In this document: positions 33,501 to 38,369 of the stretch, piece by piece
Position numbering within the stretch: the stretch's first letter is position 1
Layout: each line of letters opens with the position of its first letter
Origin: Macrostomum hystrix
Taxonomy: Eukaryota > Platyhelminthes > Macrostomidae
Assembly (NCBI GenBank): GCA_950097015.1
Contig: CATNEN010000002.1
Coordinates: 2,790,001 to 2,854,000, forward strand
Length of the DNA: 64,000 nucleotides
Direction of reading: 5' to 3'
Made by a program: the position numbers and the translations under genes
Notes under the pieces: model-generated
Seen by the model: the letters and a program-made list of their open reading frames with translations, nothing else
What the model was told of the DNA's origin: nothing
The model's database searches: none

Positions 33501-33628
33501 TCGAGCTCCTCGACGTATTTGTCGTCGATATTGGAGGCGCCGGCGACTCCAGCTGAGCGACCTCCGGCGGAGCGACCGGAGCCGCAGGAGCGAAGGCTCT
33601 CCTTGCTGACGGATCGAGATCGACTCAT
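9359..33628 (-). CDS. MTCL: MTCL/SOGA-family coiled-coil protein (microtubule cross-linking factor-like), 15 exons
   Basis: Exons in transcript order: 33628-33369, 32422-31984, 23876-23688, 23616-23542, 23330-22862, 22743-22381, 22003-21781, 21705-21600, 21177-20625, 17384-16789, 14822-14517, 13025-12555, 11329-11150, 10879-10773, 9893-9359. All junctions are GT-AG and in phase, summing to 4,872 nt (about 1,623 aa). The start is the ATG of MSRSRSVSKESL. Exon 2 has the family signature DELQRELEEMHDSF, RELQRELDAANKSYRVVQ and KLRKAERR. Exon 3 continues ELRTAKELSVRLHDELE. Both closely match vertebrate MTCL1/SOGA, which bundle non-centrosomal microtubules. Nearly all of the protein is predicted coiled coil. 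Exon 5 has a long Gly run, and the last exon has three polyQ tracts. The exon 3 acceptor (TCCAAG) is weak, so a small missed exon before it is possible. Exon 9 can read on to a TAA at 20587, but an in-phase GTGAGT donor at 20624 links it to exon 10. Intron 2 hosts a retrotransposon and intron 9 a mariner-like element. Confidence 0.85.
9475..9790 (-). repeat. (CAG)n tracts encoding polyglutamine in the last MTCL-like exon
   Basis: CTG/CAG runs near 9475-9507, 9604-9641 and 9718-9783 encode three Gln-rich stretches (the longest about 12 pure Gln, others interrupted by His) in the C-terminal 180 residues. They are in frame in the gene model, so these microsatellites are coding. Confidence 0.88.
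9967..10376. repeat. Minisatellite, 17-bp 'ctcaatcccaacagata' unit, MTCL-like intron 14
   Basis: About 24 copies of a 17-bp unit lie in the intron between exons 14 and 15. It is the same unit, inverted, as the 2.5-kb array at 38370-40866. Confidence 0.95.
11085..11138. mobile_element. 38-bp palindromic mini-insertion with 8-bp target-site duplication
   Basis: GCCTGCAC at 11085-11092 is repeated at 11131-11138. Between them, 11093-11130 is a hairpin: 16-bp perfect arms (CACAGATAATATATAA and its inverse) around the loop GATAAG. The ends CACAGA/TCTGTG and the 8-bp duplication match the insertion at 1669-1712. It lies 12 bases inside MTCL-like intron 13, beside the exon 13 donor (exon left edge 11150). 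Confidence 0.65.
12090..12497 (-). mobile_element. Possible tRNA-derived SINE, 5'-truncated, MTCL-like intron 12
   Basis: On the minus strand, GGGGGTTCGATTC (near 12485-12497) resembles a tRNA B box. It is followed by a body containing CAAGACACCCAGCTG and TAAATGGGTACC. Such a 'taaatgggtacc' segment downstream of a tRNA head is common in invertebrate tRNA-SINEs. No A box is visible on the exon 12 side, so the head seems truncated. Both ends are uncertain. Confidence 0.35.
13038..13330. repeat. Minisatellite, 13-bp 'cttgcactccaga' unit, MTCL-like intron 11
   Basis: About 22 copies of cttgcactccaga or cttgcactccaca begin about 12 bp from the exon 12 acceptor and abut the 21-bp array that follows. 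Long ORFs here on either strand are repeat artefacts. Confidence 0.95.
13336..14421. repeat. Minisatellite, 21-bp 'gatctataccatctgatgagt' unit, MTCL-like intron 11
   Basis: About 52 very uniform copies; the main variant swaps ataccatc for ataacatc. On the minus strand the unit translates as a seven-residue repeat, DGIDHSS. The frame continues without a stop from exon 11 (14822-14517) to 13326, so retention of this intron would stay open for about 390 codons. Confidence 0.95.
15150..15675. repeat. Minisatellite, 20-bp 'ggaagtttttatactttcca' unit, MTCL-like intron 10
   Basis: About 26 copies in perfect 20-bp register, with variants ttttttac, tttctata and gcaag. Degenerate copies extend left to about 14990. 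Confidence 0.95.
15760..16500. other. Unique intronic DNA (MTCL-like intron 10)
   Basis: AT-rich sequence between two arrays. No exon, RNA gene or mobile element is recognised. Confidence 0.5.
16500..16740. repeat. Minisatellite, ~16-bp 'aaatcccaaaatcctg' unit, MTCL-like intron 10
   Basis: About 15 degenerate copies of aaatcccaaaatcctg end roughly 50 bp from the exon 10 donor at 16789. Confidence 0.88.
17956..19284 (+). mobile_element. Tc1/mariner-superfamily transposon, apparently intact
   Basis: The element is 1,329 bp and sits between two TA dinucleotides (17954-17955 and 19285-19286), the expected target duplication. The ends are inverted repeats starting CCGGGTGGCCCATGCGTTTA, identical over 28 bp. 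One complete transposase ORF fills the middle. It lies in MTCL-like intron 9, opposite in orientation to the host gene. Identical ends and an unbroken ORF suggest a recent insertion. Confidence 0.93.
18105..19145 (+). CDS. Mariner-like transposase, 346 aa, DD38D
   Basis: Cut-and-paste transposase of the flanking inverted-repeat element. Two helix-turn-helix segments precede the catalytic domain (about residues 8-40, RLMVVDQLARGISPAQIAENL; and about 79-103, VSIRELARSSGVSRSTMQRL) and would bind the inverted repeats. The acidic triad is Asp148 (IFSDEKFW), Asp246 (QQDGAPAHT) and Asp285 (SPDCSPLDYFVW). Aligning SPDCSPLD with the classical SPDLAPSD makes Asp285 the third catalytic residue, with 38 residues between it and Asp246. 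Classical mariners have 34 and end in D; other groups with 37, 39 or 41 exist. No frameshift or stop is present. I used the ATG at 18105, which gives the usual length for the superfamily. Confidence 0.93.
   Translation: MNRAKRLMVVDQLARGISPAQIAENLNVARSFVYAVKSDIEEVGAAAAVERKPHNSPRPIRSEELRETVAERIKADPRVSIRELARSSGVSRSTMQRLVHEDLDLSSYKIKESQALTATARSVRAERCRQLINRLKGPDAGKVLIFSDEKFWTVDRAFNRQNDRYLAPSGDSSSAAEEHRFMPRQQHAKGAMFLGVVASDGRVAPPIWVPAGVKINSAEYIRMLQDHVLPWIRHNFAPGTFVFQQDGAPAHTAVATQEFLRRELGEDFWNATTWPPSSPDCSPLDYFVWNNVARVACLTTYATVETLQVAVSAAWSAQGPAVIRGACTKFRSRIEAVYAAEGGYIE
19600..20576. repeat. Minisatellite, 20-bp 'cgtttcacctgttcaacatt' unit with higher-order duplication, MTCL-like intron 9
   Basis: About 48 copies in 20-bp register. 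The variant order at about 19681-19930 repeats at about 20121-20370 (offset 440 bp), and 19961-20120 repeats at 20381-20540 (offset 420 bp). A block of about 21-22 units has therefore been duplicated. The array ends about 50 bp from the exon 9 donor. Confidence 0.95.
21195..21475. repeat. Degenerate ~60-bp tandem repeat, MTCL-like intron 8
   Basis: About four to five diverged copies of a unit containing gttcggggacagggcgtg and ggttggtgttaaaggggg fill most of the intron between exons 8 and 9. Confidence 0.8.
22045..22345. repeat. Minisatellite, ~28-bp unit with GGGTCA..TGACCC, MTCL-like intron 6
   Basis: About 11 copies of a unit containing aagctacaagggtcacctga and cccctctt. Each unit contains the small inverted repeat gggtca-cc-tgaccc. 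The tacaagggtca...ctgac...ccc core is shared with the array at 23945-24440 in intron 2 of the same gene. Confidence 0.9.
23945..24440. repeat. Minisatellite, ~30-bp unit, MTCL-like intron 2
   Basis: About 16 copies of a unit containing ggggtcaactgactcccc and ttctgatacaaca. It starts about 70 bp upstream of exon 3 in transcript order and is related to the intron 6 array. Confidence 0.92.
24441..24768. other. Unique intronic DNA (MTCL-like intron 2)
   Basis: No gene or element is recognised. It lies between the ~30-bp array and the left copy of the duplicated 26-bp array. Confidence 0.5.
24769..25173. repeat. Left copy of the duplication flanking the retrotransposon (26-bp array plus partial MTCL exon 2)
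   Basis: About 13 copies of caatgaccaacagctagatcttcccc are followed by the splice donor and last ~50 bp of MTCL-like exon 2 (25124-25173). The retrotransposon then starts abruptly. The same sequence is present at 31607-32038, including the run of unit variants (cttgttc, then ctagatcttg, then cttgatc). The right copy has one extra unit. The exon fragment here ends after aaatttctct, exactly where the element begins. Confidence 0.9.
25445..25622 (+). repeat. Tandem ~96-bp repeat in the retrotransposon 5' UTR
   Basis: Two copies start with ggtacctct at 25445 and 25541 and share gtgtcaccctttgaccttaa and cagggt. Repeated 5' UTR monomers often act as internal promoters in non-LTR elements. Promoter function here is an inference. 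Confidence 0.75.
25845..27392 (+). CDS. Retrotransposon ORF1 protein, 515 aa, DUF4780-like
   Basis: The first ORF of the non-LTR element, expected to bind element RNA. I chose ATG 25845 (MASSPSTAPAED), as the reading frame extends only four codons upstream, from a TTG. The N-terminal ~165 residues are Ala/Pro/Gly-rich with a basic patch (AAKRRRRML). The middle, about residues 170-340, is folded-looking: GKRLSSEQLSDICRNID, then SCFVVWPGD, RHRIFVPAKSVV, and finally ICIGLWKTKIFAF. The spacing resembles the DUF4780 domain known from arthropod retroelement ORF1s. No CCHC zinc knuckle is present, unlike many I-type ORF1s. The C-terminus is acidic (IDPEEEDRLL). The reading frame is unbroken. The family match is from memory of the pattern and is moderate. 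Confidence 0.8.
   Translation: MASSPSTAPAEDTMVPEAIHAAAPGLAGPATATNAALPNSRDDRGAKRSTTSGAAKRRRRMLAHGTSAPSTKDQAQARGAEGALPRAGAGAGGLVPPAQAPARGGAHDAPRPGSRAKEGPAPIRTAARPEGEAEAEGPVPTADADPEGGDATGQGPGPQATYAAIARRQPAVIITGRDGKRLSSEQLSDICRNIDAMLWQLQLKGEPLAVGASATRESCFVVWPGDAESGRRLLELLPTQSWAAGLEFLRENEPPKTKRHRIFVPAKSVVTSAEDLRRGLIAMNRELPTAGLIVHRTILRPDGTGFTAILGLSEQWTRRYPDGANICIGLWKTKIFAFEADKTRGQTGPTTVPANEGSSDPKAGTGGRAQSSRQKRPERAIAGGSERRPARVTKRRGLLQRASEVVRTAKMAQLRAEMRGGPPGQAPQPRATGEASEVPSSIEQGPSSAPPTAQGAVSAPVEGDSGPGLGAGGGDWAADAVEFPSPARGLGTEEPMATDIDPEEEDRLLAGSPSK
27405..30764 (+). CDS. Retrotransposon ORF2: AP endonuclease, reverse transcriptase and RNase H (frameshifted before its C-terminus)
   Basis: The enzyme copies the element RNA at a nicked target. 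The endonuclease spans about residues 1-225, with QEPW, AGDVNSHHTHWG (Asp139) and LSDHRF (Asp215, His216). Reverse transcriptase spans about 440-720, with FKAPGPDGI, SYRPISLTS, FLDIEGAFDNV (Asp580), GGPQGGVLTPLLWN and GYADDVTAI (YADD from residue 668). RNase H starts near YTDGS (Asp941) and continues with ISFCAAELRQ, FHSDSQAAL and IPGHAGLTGNEMADELAK. The frame ends at TAA 30762-30764. The expected C-terminal zinc motif continues in another frame at 30757-31110. The junction is a run of five C near 30741-30746, where one C fewer would join the frames. All catalytic residues I can see are intact. The start is ATG 27405, 12 nt after the ORF1 stop. Confidence 0.93.
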   Translation: MMIPGISCLQVNTQHCVAASVNLMRTTERMMPGLVLVQEPWLSKNKPSNIPAGYDCFCMADSVRPRSLIYAAKALNAWMRPDLSNGDICVIQSAHIVPNKLTLVASAYLAGDAPVVSDTLVALCEFARARNFELLLAGDVNSHHTHWGSSKINDRGEELLAFVSGTPLNFCNVGNTPTFDNGRWAEVLDVTLASPGILPRVLGWEVWETESSLSDHRFIRFNIGTPDKKQKPIWRRNVRNTDWPAFSQKLHEGLRDSDPSMAMETTQDLDGVAALLGGAITEAYEMACPLKAYKGKKSAPWWNPELGILRRRAKAHQRKLKTSHDPDDKEAYTRAIHEFKGRVRRAKANKWRQYCEGLEGSRPTARVVKALTNDRFSKLSSIKKPDGSITERPEETLELMLGHFFPSVPAHFGPDDHSRGGQGLAQSLVTNDRIVRAAKSFNPFKAPGPDGIYPAFLHEAVKNGRFLHLLCRLLRACIVLGYVPARWHEARVVFIPKPAKGDYRSVKSYRPISLTSTCLKLMERLVLWRLLTVELGRAPLSPNQHAFRAGRSTESALHCIVETLEKAALGSGFALAVFLDIEGAFDNVIFEAFEKALVSRATHPHLVRWVMYMIRNRHVVAHLEGRVLSAPVLKGGPQGGVLTPLLWNLVMDELLKSTRPDPVLKVGYADDVTAICAGPSAETTRDLIQGFINRAVRWADQCGLRLSESKTVAVMFTSRLRWTIEPLTLYGKNIAMEKQVRCLGILLDHRLNWTPHITTKAKRALAILAQVRRAVGTTWGLTPKNLWWIYTAIIRPSVAYAGLIWASAMSIQKNLEALYRVQGRACRMTLGAPPSTPFEGMNAFLNATPIDIFVKGEAAKSTRRLLDAGVSFQNSRAFSKRSLLPHSDLCLKTLGECGGLTILSDGAPATLLRSHRYKVSIFPRNEVKDCWDDPAVHCYTDGSLMNGKSGFGVCVASGGEVLWTHSQHCGKSSSVFQNEMLAISFCAAELRQRQLAGRRIFFHSDSQAALKALSRCTSRSRTTLDCNTQLNGLAQSNKVELMWIPGHAGLTGNEMADELAKAGAASSLMGPGPESPIPASVVNSSINHWMETQHRRRWSSTLNCRQSRAAVPTPSSNHA
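30757..31110 (+). pseudogene. Shifted C-terminal segment of retrotransposon ORF2 (CCHC motif)
   Basis: Reads KALLRLNRRDLRAVTMALSG then CPFCCSGRENAEHFICHC, the Cys/His motif usually found after RNase H at the end of I/R1/Jockey-type ORF2 proteins. It is one frame off from the main ORF2, so this copy would make a protein lacking the motif unless the ribosome shifts or the C-run is miscalled. Confidence 0.85.
31231..32038. repeat. 26-bp minisatellite and right copy of the duplication flanking the retrotransposon
   Basis: About 28 copies of caatgaccaacagctagatcttcccc begin directly at the element's 3' end and run to about 31960. From 31607 to 32038 the sequence matches 24769-25173, apart from one extra unit, and runs into MTCL exon 2. 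The stretch 31231-31607 has no counterpart left of the element. Distinct variants there (agcgagatct, agattttccc) mark a separate part of the array. Confidence 0.92.
32445..33300. repeat. Minisatellite, 23-bp unit in two subtypes, MTCL-like intron 1
   Basis: About 31 copies of tggctgataccctggctcatgac run from 32445 to about 33170. They are followed by about five copies of a second 23-bp subtype (ggtttagggcaggagtgatac) to about 33300. The shared gataccctgg joins the two. The array begins about 20 bp beyond the exon 2 acceptor. Confidence 0.95.
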
Positions 33629-34559
33629 GGCTGGAACAAAATGTATGCTCACTTTCGTATCAAAACCGTTTTGAACTCTGTCGCTATTCTTACTTAAAGT
33701 TGTGTGAAGTCACGTGACTCCCTTTGTCTATGGGCTCATGACTCACACTCTCTGCCCGGCCCCCTGCCGCCGCTAGCAGCTGCTGTCTCGTCCTGATCCC
33801 TGGAGGAGCCAGGCGCTGTTGATCGCCGCGACACGCCAGTGGTTCGAGACGATCGCGGCGATGACGTTAAGCCAACTGTAGAAGAAGCGGCAGCGGCTGA
33901 GCTGGTTGAGGAGCCGTGCTGCGACTTGGTCCGGTGGCAGCCGCGGCACAGGCTTCTCCGCGCGGTCTGAGGTTCGAATCCCGAACATTCCTTGACCAGC
34001 CGTCTAGCAGTTTCAGTCTCTTCAACTGAAGCTGTAACACTTGAAGACATGCTTCGCGGTTGCAGTCGATGATTAGAAGGGGCAGTTACGCAGCAGGTCG
34101 AGGTGAATCACTGCTTGGAGAGAATGGACTGGCCTTACTGTGGGGTCTGCATTTTAACATGCCGCATCCCACTCGTGCAAGGAGGCGAGTGGATGGCGGC
34201 CCCTCCCCCCAAATTTCTGCCCCAAAGGCCCAGTCGAGCGCGCACAACGAAGGCTCTGCAACTTCGGACCAACTGCGGACCAAAGCGCTTCTTCAGGAAA
34301 GACTTGTGCGCAGTTTTAGCCCAGAAACCGCAGGGCCAAAATATTATTGGTGGCATAGCTAAACTCCCTTTCGCTGTCTCCATCCCTTCTATAGAAGGAG
34401 AACTATCCCACCCCCAGTAGCAGTTGTCCTTACCCATCATACCGTGGGCCCTTGGTTTGGCGGAATGGGCTGCACCTGCTGTGGCAGCAATTCAACACCT
34501 CCTGCTGAATGGGAGATTCTCAACGGCAGATTTTATACCAGAACAGCAGAACTGGTATC
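33629..34559. other. Upstream region of the MTCL-like gene
   Basis: Should contain the 5' UTR and promoter of the minus-strand gene. No core promoter motif is convincing. A tRNA-like SINE head may lie at about 33900-33985. Confidence 0.4.
33885..34060 (+). mobile_element. Possible tRNA-derived SINE head
   Basis: On the plus strand TGGTCCGGTGG resembles an A box. About 45 nt later GGTTCGAATCC (near 33971-33981) is a good B box, and 'cggtctgaggttcgaatcc' is a wording typical of invertebrate tRNA-SINEs. The cloverleaf is poor and no 3' tail or target duplication is seen, so the end is arbitrary. Confidence 0.4.
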
Positions 34560-35345
34560 CCTTGCAATGATATCTCCCGTGTCTCATCTCTGCCGTGTCT
34601 CATCTCTCCCGTGTCTCATCTCTGCCGTGTCTCATCTCTCCCGTGTCTCATCTCTGCCGTGTCTCATCTCTCCCGTGTCTCATCTCTCCCGTGTCTCATC
34701 TCTCCCGTGTCTCATGTCTCCCGTGTCTCATATCTCCCGTGTCTCATCTCTCCCGTGTCTCATCTCTCCCGTGTCTCATCTCTCCCGTGTCTCATCTCTC
34801 CCGTGTCTAACCTCTCCCGTGTCTCATCTCTCCCGTGTCTCATCTCTCCCGTGTCTCATCTCTCCCGTGTCTCATATCTCCCGTGTCTCATGTCTGCCGT
34901 GTCTCATCTCTCCCGTGTCTCATGTCTGCCATGTCTCATCTCTCCCGTGTCTCATCTCTCCCGTGTCTCATCTCTCCCGTGTCTCATGTCTCCCGTGTCT
35001 CATATCTCCCGTGTCTCATCTCTCCCGTGTCTCATCTCTCCCGTGTCTCATCTCTCCCGTGTCTCATCTCTCCCGTGTCTAACCTCTCCCGTGTCTCATC
35101 TCTCCCGTGTCTCATCTCTCCCGTGTCTCATCTCTCCCGTGTCTCATCTCTCCCGTGTCTCATATCTCCCGTGTCTCATCTCTCCCGTGTCTCATCTCTC
35201 CCGTGTCTCATCTCTCCCGTGTCTCATCTCTCCCGTGTCTCATATCTCCCGTGTCTCATCTCTCCCGTGTCTAACCTCTCCCGTGTCTCATCTCTCCCGT
35301 GTCTAACCTCTCCCGTGTCTCATCTCTCCCGTGTCTCATCTCTCC
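34560..35345. repeat. Minisatellite, 15-bp 'tctcccgtgtctcat' unit
   Basis: About 52 copies. The reverse complement is the gagatgagacacggg unit of 6786-7272 and 7595-8017, about 27 kb away on the other side of the MTCL-like gene. Variants tctgccgtg, tatctcccg and ctaacctct recur in the same order, showing a block duplication within the array. Long ORFs here are repeat artefacts. Confidence 0.95.
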
Positions 35346-36174
35346 CATTGAAGGTGGATAGATACCTTCAAAGTTCACCTAGAATCCCGTGTTGCGTCCA
35401 AGAGCACTGAGGTCACACACTAATCTCCCAAAGCCAGGCAGTTCAAGAAAATTTTCCCACGGCCCAAACGAATCTTTTAACCCCTTCCCCTGTGTCAACC
35501 AGCTTTCACCAAGGAAGATAACTGACTATAAATAGCTGTGGCAGGAGAATTGGCAACCTTTTTCAGTTTGAACTGGAAGCACTAATCGCCAGAGCTGCAG
35601 GACATGTTTGCTTGGACTATGTTGTGCAGAGGGTGCTATGGCAGTAACTAGGGGGATATGATCCCCATCTGAACTTGTGCTTCGCTCGCCTTTCAGTTTG
35701 TGTCTCCGTTTTATTTTCCATCGCTTTCTCTTAGTTTTCAGCTCTTCGTTTACAAGCGCCTGTCGTTAACTCCATTCGGCGAAGGGGAGAGAGAAGAATC
35801 ATGGGGATCTGGGTATCTGGGGAGTAGGGCAGTCTGCAGTGCCCATCTGTCACCGACTTTCTGTTCCGCCTTGAACACACCAGCGCGTGGCTCTGCTCTC
35901 CTATCACCAGAAATTCTGGCACACGTCTGCACTTTCTCGGGTTCTTGTTGGATTCGAAAAGCTGCTAAAAGGATTTAGAAGGAATGGAGCGTTTCCGTGG
36001 GAACAAAACATGACTGAATCTGAAACAGTGCGAAACACGAGGGAAAACTATAATAATAAAAGCGGAGATATAATCATGGGGAGAAACTATCATAATAGAG
36101 CTGGAACAAGTACTCTGATGAGGGAGGTAAGAGTGGATGTCAGTGGTGAGAATAGATGAGAGTAGATGTTGCTG
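35346..36174. other. Intergenic DNA with no gene seen
   Basis: Unique sequence between arrays. No reading frame has family resemblance. Confidence 0.5.
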
Positions 36175-36785
36175 GAGAGATAAGGGAGGAGAGATAGCAG
36201 ATGAGGGAGATGTGATGAGTAGATGTGGGAGGTGTGAGTAGATGTGGGAGGTGTGAGTAGATGAGGGAGGTGTGAGTAGATGTGGGAGGTGTGAGTAGAT
36301 GAGGGAGGTGTGAGTAGATGTGGGTGGCGTGAGTAGATGAGGGAGGAGAAAGAGTAGATTAGGGAGGTGTGAGTAGATGTGGGAGGTGTCAGTAGATGAG
36401 GGAGGTGTGAGTAGATGTGGGTGGCGTGAGTAGATGAGTCAGGAGAAAGAGTAGATTAGGGAGGTGTGAGTAGATGTGGGAGGTGTGAGTAGATGAGGGA
36501 GGTGTGAGTAGATGAGGGAGGTGTGAGTAGATGTGGGAGGTGTGAGTAGATGAGGGAGGTGTGAGTAGATGAGGGAGGTGTGAGTAGATGTGGGAGGTGT
36601 GAGTAGATGAGGGAGGTGTGAGTAGATGAGGGAGGTGTGAGTAGATGAGGGAGATGTGATGAGTAGATGTGGGAGGTGTGAGTAGATGAGGGAGGTGTGA
36701 GTAGATGTGGGAGGTGTGAGTAGATGAGGGAGGTCTGAGTAGATGAGGGAGGTGTGAGTAGATGTGGGAATAGTGATTAGATGTG
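36175..36785. repeat. Minisatellite, 19-bp 'gtgtgagtagatgtgggag' unit
   Basis: About 31 copies alternating gatgtgggag and gatgagggag, with a few longer variants (aggagaaagagtagattag). Confidence 0.94.
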
Positions 36786-37034
36786 GAGATTATGATTATT
36801 TTATTAGACGCAGGGTTCTGTGCTTGAATTCTCCTATCATTAAATTATAACTAGTTGCACTTATTGTGCTCTTTACAGTATAATTCTTTTTTTCTTACGT
36901 GATAAAAACAATTCGACACTACCTTCTAAGCTTCCGACTGTTACTACTAATCAGTATATATTTAGCATATTACGTAGAAAGCACGCAAGAGTTTCAGTTG
37001 CTAAAATTTCTGTTGAGAATAGAATATTGTGTTT

Positions 37035-37650
37035 GGTTGTAGATAAAAAGAGGTAGAGTGATAATTGAGAGGGATAGGGTGATAATGGGAGAAGTAGAGT
37101 GATAAATGAGAGAAGTATATTGACAAAGGAGAGAGGTAGAGTGATAGAGGAGAGAGGTAGAGTGATAGAGGAGAGAGGTAGAGTGATAGAGGAGAGAAGT
37201 ATAGTGATAGAAGAAAGAGGTAGAGTGATAGAGGAGAGAAGTATAGTGATAGAAGAAAGAGGTAGAGTGACAAAGGAGAGAGGTAGAGTGATAGAGGAGT
37301 GAGGTATAGTGATAGAGGAGAGAGTTAGAGTGATAGAGGAGAGAGGTAGAGTGATAGAGGAGAGAGGTAGAGTGATAGAGGAGAGAAGTAGAGTGATAGA
37401 GGAGAGAGGTAGAGTGATAGAGGAGAGAGGTAGAGTGATAGAGGAGATAGGTATAGTGGTAGAGGAGAGAAGTAGAGTGATAGAGGAGAGAGGTAGAGTG
37501 ATAGAGGAGATAGGTATAGTGGTAGAGGAGAGAAGTAGAGTGATAGAGGAGAGAGGTAGAGTGATAGAGGAGATAGGTATAGTGGTAGAGGAGAGAAGTA
37601 GAGTGATAGAGGAGAGAGGTAGAGTGATAGAGGAGAGAAATACAATGAAC
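37035..37650. repeat. Minisatellite, 21-bp 'gaggtagagtgatagaggaga' unit
   Basis: About 29 copies. The 21-bp length keeps frames open on both strands (plus: GRVIEER repeats), so the ORFs here are artefacts. Three consecutive 63-bp blocks near 37437-37620 are repeated in the same order of variants. Confidence 0.94.
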
Positions 37651-38369
37651 AAATAAAATAAGTTGTAGAGCAAGTTCTACTAAAGGCAAAATAGTGGCAC
37701 AATGGCTCCCTGCATTTAGATTTTCTAAAACTGTCTTTTGCCTCCGCCCATATAAAATCTAAACTAGATCTTTCTAATAGATCTTTCTAATTGTGAAAGC
37801 CCTGCTTAATAGCAGCAGACAAGCATTAGTCACTGACAAATGCAACCATTAATTTTTAGTCTGAACAGTCAGGGGCATTGCATGGTGGCAATAATAATTA
37901 ACATTTCAGGCAGGCCTGATAGTTGGAGTGTGTAGTTTTTTCATTCTTGCTTTATCAGTCATGCCGTCTCTGTTGAATGGGCTGCTAAAGCTAGTCAGTA
38001 GCAGCAGCAGCAGCAGCAGCAGCGGGTAAAATCGTTTATGATTAATAAATAAATGTAGGGGCTAGTTCATAGTAATCTCCAGTAAGCTAGGCAGGCACTG
38101 ATATGGGGTAATAAAACTGTCCCTCTATCCTATCTACCATTTACCATGTATAATCATTAATAAGAATGTACTGCTATTCTATCTGCCAAATATATTACTC
38201 CTGGCAGGGTCTTTTGATAAGATGTGTGTGCATTCTAAGTGCAGTGAATTGCTGTTTCGTCATTATCTTGTGTCACTATAGCTGCAGCTACGGAGCTTGG
38301 GTCTGTGTACTCTGTACAGTGTACACTGTACTGAGGCATTGCGACTGGCGCTTATAAAACGTTAAATAG
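37651..38369. other. Intergenic DNA with an (AGC)n microsatellite
   Basis: Unique sequence with no recognised gene. It has about eight AGC triplets at 38000-38024. Confidence 0.5.
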
